Below are positions 58,051 through 64,000 of a DNA stretch of 64,000 bases, one piece after another (the first letter of the stretch is position 1; each line of letters opens with the position of its first letter). The notes below the pieces were generated by a model that saw nothing but the letters and a program-made list of their open reading frames with translations, did not search any database and was not told where the DNA came from. The stretch covers positions 62,001 to 126,000 of the forward strand of contig JAOAJK010000003.1 of assembly GCA_026414225.1 (NCBI GenBank), read 5' to 3'. The stretch comes from Thermoplasmata archaeon. GTDB taxonomy: Archaea > Thermoplasmatota > Thermoplasmata > Lutacidiplasmatales > SKW197. The translations under genes and the position numbers were made by a program.

Positions 58051-60455
58051 TTTTCTTTCAACCTGCGGATACTCGCAAGTGCGGAGATGCACCCCAGCAT
58101 CACCATGAAAACAGGTATGCCGGATACCTCGGTCACTGGATTTGCCAGCGGATACCAGTCGCTTGCACCCGCACCGCCGTCCAGCGGGTAAGCACTTGCC
58201 GTGCCGTTGTCCAGCCCATCCCAGTTACTCCAGTAGTTGCCTTCCCGGGCACCGTTGTCATACCAGGAATTGCCACCAGTATCGTCGTAGGCCTGGCAGT
58301 TGCCGTTGACGCCCCTGCCTGCCCCGTTGTTGCCGGTGAAGTTGTTGTGGTGGATGGAATTACCAGCCGAAGTGGATGTAATATAGATGCCGTATTTCGT
58401 GTTGTTGCAGAGCCAGTTATACACAACGTTGTTGTTGTTAGAGTCCCCTAGATATATACCATACCATCCGTTGCCCATGAGTATATTGTCATTTATATTG
58501 ACACTATCCGATGAAGCCAGTCGAATCCCTTCGTAGTTGTTACCCGATGCATTGTTACCTGTCAGGTTGTTGATGTCAGAGAAATACAGAACGATGCCGT
58601 AATTGTTGTTTATGACATTGTTGTTTGTTATGTTGTTGTATGTTGAGGAATCTAAGTAGATTCCATTTCCGTTATTGCCAGCCACACTGTTTCCTATAAT
58701 TTCATTGTTGTTTGCGGACTCAAGAGAGATGCCTTCAAGCGAATTGTTCAGGGCACTGTTACCGATTATCTTATTGTTGTCACTTGAATACTCCACAAAG
58801 ATGCCATCCTTGCTGTTGCCAGATGCATTATTTTCCGTTATGATGTTGCCACTTGATGAATACAAATAGAGGCCATGGTGACCGTTTCTGGAGGCACTGT
58901 TATTTGTCATTCTGTTGTTGTGAGAGTATGATAAAGAAATTCCGAAGTAGGGATTTTCTGAAATATTATTGCTGGTTATCTCATTATTGCTTGAGGTGTC
59001 AGATAGAATCCCTGTATGACCGTTCTTCGAGGCGTTGTTTTCCGTTATGTTGTTATTGTTTGAGCGATACAAATATATCCCGTACCAGCTGTTGCCTGCC
59101 GCCTTGTTACGAGTTATGTTGGCGTTCGAATAATACAAAAGAATGCCAGTGTTAAGGTTGTTCGATGCATTATTATCTGCTATTTTGTTATTGCTTGAGA
59201 AATGTAAACTGATGCCATTTTTGTTGTTAGACGGTGTGTTGTTTGCGATTATTCCGTTTTGTACATTCATCAGGGCAATGCCGCCACCATATGGTGGAGT
59301 ATCGGAAGACATTGCATTGGATACATTGCATCCTCTTACAACAAAGTGGACATCTGTGTTCTCAATCCAGATACAGTAGGTGCCACCGCCGCCATCAATG
59401 TCATACCCCTCGATTATGTAGGGATTGCCCGGACTTCCATCGCCAGGCCAGCCCTCACTCGCCGCCTGATTTGCAAAGTCCACATTCCCGTTGATGTGGA
59501 TCGGTGAATGCGGTGTGCCCTTCGGTTGCATGTCCGCAACCCCGCTCTGGACTTCCGTTTTTGCACTCAGGTAAAGCCCGAACAGGGTGTGCCTTGCGTT
59601 CTCGCACCGCAGCGCATTCTCGACCCTGCACTCCTTGTTCTGCCAGTCGATCATGTAGAAGTAAACCGCATACCTCTCGCCAGCGCCTAGCAAACTCTTA
59701 CCTGCCATCGTTTCCAGCTGCTTCCCGTTGGTGGCAGCGGCGACGCTCTCGCCAATCGTCCACGCCCACTCCTGCTGGACAACACCGGCAAACGCAAGCA
59801 CCCTGCTCGCCTCTATCTTTCCGTTCTTACCGATAATCTCAATCGCCCTATCGGCACCGACTGCAAAGTTTTGAGAGGGTTTGAAACCCGTTGCAGGGTT
59901 GTTATCCGTGTCCACAAACACATACGCTACATCCCTGCCGTTTGCATTCGGGATTGCGGTTTCCCGCTGGTTCGCCACATAGACGGGATTTTCTGATGGT
60001 GCCTCTACGATGTATCTGCCCTCGCCATCAAGCAAATTGCCATACACCTTCGCATAAAACGCCACATTCCTGCCGGTTTCTGCAGTCGCATACTCGGCAA
60101 TGTCAATGTTTTCTGGCACGGTTGCATCCCTTGCCCTTGAGGTTTTCTCAACCCCCTGCCAGTCGTCAAACCGCCCATCAATCTTTATTGTATCGGTACT
60201 GCTGCTCTGCCAGGTTAGAACTGCAACCACGCTCAGCACGAGTACCGCAAGCACGAACACGGCCAGAAGTTTGCCATGGTTCGCCTTTTCCTTAATCTTT
60301 CGTCCTAGCTTGGGTTGCTTTCCGTTTGTCAGCCCATTTGTTAATCCATTTGTAAAACCATTCGTTAACCCATTTGTAAAGCCATGGGACTTATCTCGCT
60401 TATTTCTCAGCCCCAAACTTCTTGTAGTTTTGCTTTCCAACTTCATGGAAATCAC
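58047..60455 (-). CDS. NosD-type parallel beta-helix surface protein with CBM9-like domain and N-terminal [F/L]TNG repeats
   Basis: 802 aa; GFTNGLTNGFTNGLTNGLTNGK, one TM, IKIDGRFDDWQGV, multiple NNNNITENNASKNGHTGI repeats, C-term IPVFMVMLGCISALASIRRLKEN. Confidence 0.88.
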   Translation of the reverse strand: MISMKLESKTTRSLGLRNKRDKSHGFTNGLTNGFTNGLTNGLTNGKQPKLGRKIKEKANHGKLLAVFVLAVLVLSVVAVLTWQSSSTDTIKIDGRFDDWQGVEKTSRARDATVPENIDIAEYATAETGRNVAFYAKVYGNLLDGEGRYIVEAPSENPVYVANQRETAIPNANGRDVAYVFVDTDNNPATGFKPSQNFAVGADRAIEIIGKNGKIEASRVLAFAGVVQQEWAWTIGESVAAATNGKQLETMAGKSLLGAGERYAVYFYMIDWQNKECRVENALRCENARHTLFGLYLSAKTEVQSGVADMQPKGTPHSPIHINGNVDFANQAASEGWPGDGSPGNPYIIEGYDIDGGGGTYCIWIENTDVHFVVRGCNVSNAMSSDTPPYGGGIALMNVQNGIIANNTPSNNKNGISLHFSSNNKIADNNASNNLNTGILLYYSNANITRNKAAGNSWYGIYLYRSNNNNITENNASKNGHTGILSDTSSNNEITSNNISENPYFGISLSYSHNNRMTNNSASRNGHHGLYLYSSSGNIITENNASGNSKDGIFVEYSSDNNKIIGNSALNNSLEGISLESANNNEIIGNSVAGNNGNGIYLDSSTYNNITNNNVINNNYGIVLYFSDINNLTGNNASGNNYEGIRLASSDSVNINDNILMGNGWYGIYLGDSNNNNVVYNWLCNNTKYGIYITSTSAGNSIHHNNFTGNNGAGRGVNGNCQAYDDTGGNSWYDNGAREGNYWSNWDGLDNGTASAYPLDGGAGASDWYPLANPVTEVSGIPVFMVMLGCISALASIRRLKEN
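60324..60385. repeat. five-unit 12-bp coding tandem repeat ([F/L]TNG)
   Basis: CCATTTGT(T/A)AA-type units on + strand, encoding FTNG-LTNG-FTNG-LTNG-LTNG on the minus strand. Confidence 0.8.
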
Positions 60456-60739
60456 GGAGAGATAATCATGGTAAGGGTATATATAATTTTGCGAACAAAT
60501 TTACAATATTCCAACAAAAATCCTGAAATATTAATTTATTACAAAATCGTGTAAACCAACTTTAAACTAGAATAATGAAAAAGAAAAAAATTATTTATAC
60601 ATCCTTTCAACCATCGGATGAAACCCAAATGAGGAAAACCGACCAAATTCCGCCTACTCTCATTCATAAGGTCTGTTTTCATCCTGTTAATTATGTTGTC
60701 CTTCAATCGCAAACTATTTTTGGGTTTAGGGTATTACTG

Positions 60740-61588
60740 ATGAGGATGGATGCGCAATCCGCAGGGGAAAAATTCGCAGCTCTGGAGAAAAAAATAACAG
60801 GGCAGGGCAGAATTCTGATTGCATTCTCTGGCGGTGTGGACAGTGCGGTGCTTGCCCATCTGGCCAGGGCAGAAAACCCCCTGTGTGTTTTCGTATTGGA
60901 CGAAACCGTAAGCAAGGAAGAGTATGAGCAGGCAAAAACCACAGCAGCAGGCCTTGGGGTGCAACTCCAGGTTCTGGAACATAGCATAATGGATGAAGAG
61001 TTCTGCAAAAACACTGTGGAGCGATGCTATCACTGCAAGAAAGCAATGATCGGAGCATTGAAAGAATTTGCTCGTAAAAACGGAATAAACTGCATTGCGA
61101 TGGGAATCACAACCTCGGATTTTAAAGAGTACAGACCAGGCATCAAAGCCGGATACGAGGAGGGAATCTGGTATCCATTCGTGGATTTTGGAATTTCGAA
61201 GGAGGAAGTGCGAGAATATGCAAGAAAGCAAGGTCTTGGAGTTGCGGAAAAGCCCGCGAATGCCTGTCTTGCGTCCAGAATTGCCTACAACCAGAAAATC
61301 ACAACCGAGTTGCTTATGCGAGTGGATGCCGCAGAGAAGTTTTTGCATGGTCTCGGCTTTAAGGTTGTGCGTGTCCGCGTGCATGGAAATGATGCCAGGA
61401 TTGAACTGGGCAAAAATGAGTTTGCGAAGGCATTCTCCACCGACCTCCTTCAGAGGATTGCAAAAAAATTGCACGAACTTGGTTTTGTCCATGTCTCCCT
61501 AGATATGGATGGCTACAGGCCGGGAAGCATGAACGAGGGCATCACCCAGCCACAGATCGGACAAGCGCGGGGGGAGAAGCGGCACTAA
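60740..61588 (+). CDS. larE: LarE-like ATP-dependent sacrificial sulfur transferase (PP-loop)
   Basis: RILIAFSGGVDSAVLAHLA, CYHCKKAMIGALKEFA, KPANACLASRIAY. Start at 60740 preferred over the 60575 start. Confidence 0.88.
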   Translation: MRMDAQSAGEKFAALEKKITGQGRILIAFSGGVDSAVLAHLARAENPLCVFVLDETVSKEEYEQAKTTAAGLGVQLQVLEHSIMDEEFCKNTVERCYHCKKAMIGALKEFARKNGINCIAMGITTSDFKEYRPGIKAGYEEGIWYPFVDFGISKEEVREYARKQGLGVAEKPANACLASRIAYNQKITTELLMRVDAAEKFLHGLGFKVVRVRVHGNDARIELGKNEFAKAFSTDLLQRIAKKLHELGFVHVSLDMDGYRPGSMNEGITQPQIGQARGEKRH

Positions 61589-63183
61589 ACTGTCCTTGTT
61601 TTATCAAATTCCTTTCTCAGCGTGTACATGTCCTTCTCATCAAACGCCTTGGGGCTTATTGGCACGAGCACAGTCGCATGGTGCATCGCAGCCACATCAT
61701 TAACCTTCTTCATGAATTTGAGTGCATCCAGAAAATTGTTTCCGAGCACAAGATTCTCAAACCCATCAAGCAGAATTACTGCATTCTTGTTGCTTTTGAT
61801 GAAGGATGTGATTGCCCTCATTATTTCGAATTCCATGCGGCTTGGCTTCACCACGGGCACCGCAGGGGTCTCCGTGTCCGAAAGCCAGTAGATTGTGGCA
61901 CTCCCGATTCCATACTTCTCTCGGACTTTGTCCGGGTAGGTGGTGGTGATGCACAGCCCTGGCGAGTCCTTTATCATATCTCCAAAGATTTCAAACGCCT
62001 TCTCGGTTTTGGATTCAAATATGAGGTAGCTGTATCCCTTTTCGAGCGGCACCTCAATCTGCTGCTGTGCAGGGAGTTGGGGACTCTCCGCTACCTCCTT
62101 CTCTTCCTTCACATCTTTCGGTGGCAACGGTGCTGGCTCTTCCTTTCTCTCCCTCAAGATTTTGCCCGTGATTTCAGAGGTAATCGCAGCGTAGAAGGGG
62201 AGCAGCAATTCTTCTTTTGGACAGTAAAATCTCAGGATCAACCTTGCTTCCCCACCCTCCTCAATCGTTTCCACATAGGCCGCGTAAAGATTATCCCAGT
62301 GGTCATGGGCGAAGAATTTGGTGACTGCACGGAAAAATCGGGCGTCCTTGACTGACTGGAAGGGGACCTGATACATGTTTCTCTCTCTGATTACATCGCA
62401 TATGATCCGATGAAGGGTTTCACCGCTGAACCTTATGTTCTTTATTTCCTTCTCGATTTTCCTCATCGTGTGGGTTGCCACGCGCCAGTGCTCCTCTATC
62501 ACCTCTCTCGGATAAAGGGCTGTGAATTCTATGCTCAGATATTTTGGCTCCGTTTCAATGGCAACTTTTTCGTTTCCATCAGAATACCGGATTTTTGCCC
62601 GAACTGGCTCATTTCTGAATTCTTTTAGCGGTTCAAGCTCAAACATGATTCTTGCATGTTCATCTGGCTCAATGTATTTTATCTGCTTGGCGTCTGTTTC
62701 TGGCTTAAGTTTCTCCTTGTTTGCAACCAGCTCTATGTTCACATTCTCAATTCTCTTCCCAGTCCGGTTACCTATATTCAGGGCATAATGGACCGCGGTG
62801 TCTTTTATGTAAAGGGCAGGAATTACCTCAAGTGTCTGGGCTGGCTTCGCCTCCTGTTTTTCCTCTTCTTTTTTTACCCGCATCCAGTAGACCTCATGCC
62901 CGCAGGTTCTGCATACTCCGAGGCCATTCGATGCAAAGGTCACATCGCGGCTCTGGCATCTCGGGCATATGAGGAAGATCTGCCTTGCACCGCAGATTCT
63001 GCATACAATTTCTCCCGTATCTAGATGTTCGACGCTGTTGCTGCCGCAGTGGGTGCATCTTTTCCAGATAAATTCATAGCCGCAGGCAGCACATTTCCCA
63101 TTTCCCTCATCGTAGAATACGAGGCGTGTTCCACCGCATCTGCTGCACTTCCCATGGGTCGGCTTGTAGATATATTCCTCCAT
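61585..63183 (-). CDS. multi-zinc-ribbon protein with C-terminal DUF835-like domain
   Basis: 532 aa; repeated CxxC pairs (CSRCGGTR..CAACGYE, CTHCGSN..CRICGAR, CPRCQSR..CRTCGHE); C-term GYSYLIFESKTEKAFEIFGDM...VILLDGFENLVLGNNF. Confidence 0.85.
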   Translation of the reverse strand: MEEYIYKPTHGKCSRCGGTRLVFYDEGNGKCAACGYEFIWKRCTHCGSNSVEHLDTGEIVCRICGARQIFLICPRCQSRDVTFASNGLGVCRTCGHEVYWMRVKKEEEKQEAKPAQTLEVIPALYIKDTAVHYALNIGNRTGKRIENVNIELVANKEKLKPETDAKQIKYIEPDEHARIMFELEPLKEFRNEPVRAKIRYSDGNEKVAIETEPKYLSIEFTALYPREVIEEHWRVATHTMRKIEKEIKNIRFSGETLHRIICDVIRERNMYQVPFQSVKDARFFRAVTKFFAHDHWDNLYAAYVETIEEGGEARLILRFYCPKEELLLPFYAAITSEITGKILRERKEEPAPLPPKDVKEEKEVAESPQLPAQQQIEVPLEKGYSYLIFESKTEKAFEIFGDMIKDSPGLCITTTYPDKVREKYGIGSATIYWLSDTETPAVPVVKPSRMEFEIMRAITSFIKSNKNAVILLDGFENLVLGNNFLDALKFMKKVNDVAAMHHATVLVPISPKAFDEKDMYTLRKEFDKTRTV

Positions 63184-63275
63184 GAACCTTAAATGGTGGA
63201 GGTGTAAATAAAGGTATGGTAGACCTATCTCCCGCGGGCATAAATCCCATATACTCCCTCCACCTGCTCCCGACC

Positions 63276-63986
63276 ATGACCGAGATGCTTTACATGACAG
63301 AGGGCTGCTACCTCAAGGAATTCGATGCAAAGGTTGTTGCTATTCACGAAAAATCGGTGGTGTTTGACAGAACTGCCTGCTATCCGGATGGAGGGGGCCA
63401 GCCATCAGATACCGGGGTGCTGCAGAGCAAGGCGGGCACCGCAAAAATTACCCATGTGAAAAAAGCAGAAGGTGAGGTTTACCATGAAATTGATGGCCCG
63501 TTGCCAGAAGTTGGAGAAACTGTGCATGTGAGTATTGACTGGGAGCGGAGGTATGCACACATGCGGATGCACACGGCCCAGCACCTCCTCTCCGGTATTG
63601 TTTACAAATTTTTTCAGGCGAGAACTGTGGGGAACCAGATATATGCAGACCGCTCGCGGGTGGATTTCATGCCCGTAAATTTTACAGATGCGGATGTTCA
63701 AAGGGTTGTTGCTGAATTCGATGGAGCAATCAAAGCACAGCTTCCAGTAAGAATTTACATGATGGAGAAGGACAAATTTTTGAATCATGAGGAGGGTGAA
63801 AGAGCCAACATCCATCTCCTTCCCCCCGAAATCAAGGTCTTGAGAATTGTGGAAATTCCTGGTTACGATATGTGTCCGTGTGCCGGAACCCATGTTGCCT
63901 CCCTCGCAGAGCTCGGAAAAATAAAGATTCTGAAGGTTGAGCGGAAAGGAAAGGACCGGTACAGAATTGCATACACGCTGGGGTGA
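63276..63986 (+). CDS. AlaX-type alanyl-tRNA editing protein
   Basis: ATACYPDGGGQPSDTG-like start (DRTACYPDGGGQPSDTG), MHTAQHLLSGI and CPCAGTHV zinc-binding motifs. Confidence 0.93.
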   Translation: MTEMLYMTEGCYLKEFDAKVVAIHEKSVVFDRTACYPDGGGQPSDTGVLQSKAGTAKITHVKKAEGEVYHEIDGPLPEVGETVHVSIDWERRYAHMRMHTAQHLLSGIVYKFFQARTVGNQIYADRSRVDFMPVNFTDADVQRVVAEFDGAIKAQLPVRIYMMEKDKFLNHEEGERANIHLLPPEIKVLRIVEIPGYDMCPCAGTHVASLAELGKIKILKVERKGKDRYRIAYTLG

Positions 63987-64000
63987 GAGGGTGGGGGCAA

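Noticed and set aside
58400-59300. Dense short repeats (ttgttgttg / ttattgttg) resembling a repeat array
   Set aside because: They encode Asn-rich turns of the NosD parallel beta-helix; not a CRISPR (no constant-length direct repeats or unique spacers).
60456-60740. Possible small RNA or leader upstream of larE
   Set aside because: AT-rich intergenic DNA with no clear box C/D, tRNA or covarying stem visible; insufficient support.

Overview
This 64 kb window is a dense archaeal (euryarchaeal, Thermoplasmata-like by gene content) chromosome segment. It encodes EF-1alpha, S10, L40e, archaeal MBF1, archaeal GAPDH, SepF, archaeosortase A, class I CCA-adding enzyme, archease and TruA. I saw no rRNA, no CRISPR array, no convincing tRNA and no transposase. 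Most genes are housekeeping. The strongest signals are: (1) three proteins ending in a DUF835-like domain, on three different platforms: a DnaA-like AAA+ ATPase, a full-length IleRS with two helix-hairpin-helix units, and a multi-zinc-ribbon protein; (2) a single ORF joining folylpolyglutamate synthase (FolC) to a complete endonuclease III (Nth); (3) an operon of a Ras-like small GTPase, a small helical protein and a large AAA/TPR protein whose ATPase domain appears interrupted by a roadblock/longin-like domain; (4) a two-gene, AT-richer Cys-containing island of unknown function between the aldehyde ferredoxin oxidoreductase and PEPCK genes; (5) a CoA-transferase-GNAT fusion in an operon with an ADP-forming acyl-CoA synthetase and a BioD/DRTGG-like protein; (6) a bacterial-type PGK beside archaeal-type glycolytic genes; (7) surface proteins with archaeosortase-like tails and [F/L]TNG repeats. 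All family calls come from motif recognition in the translations; no database search was run.
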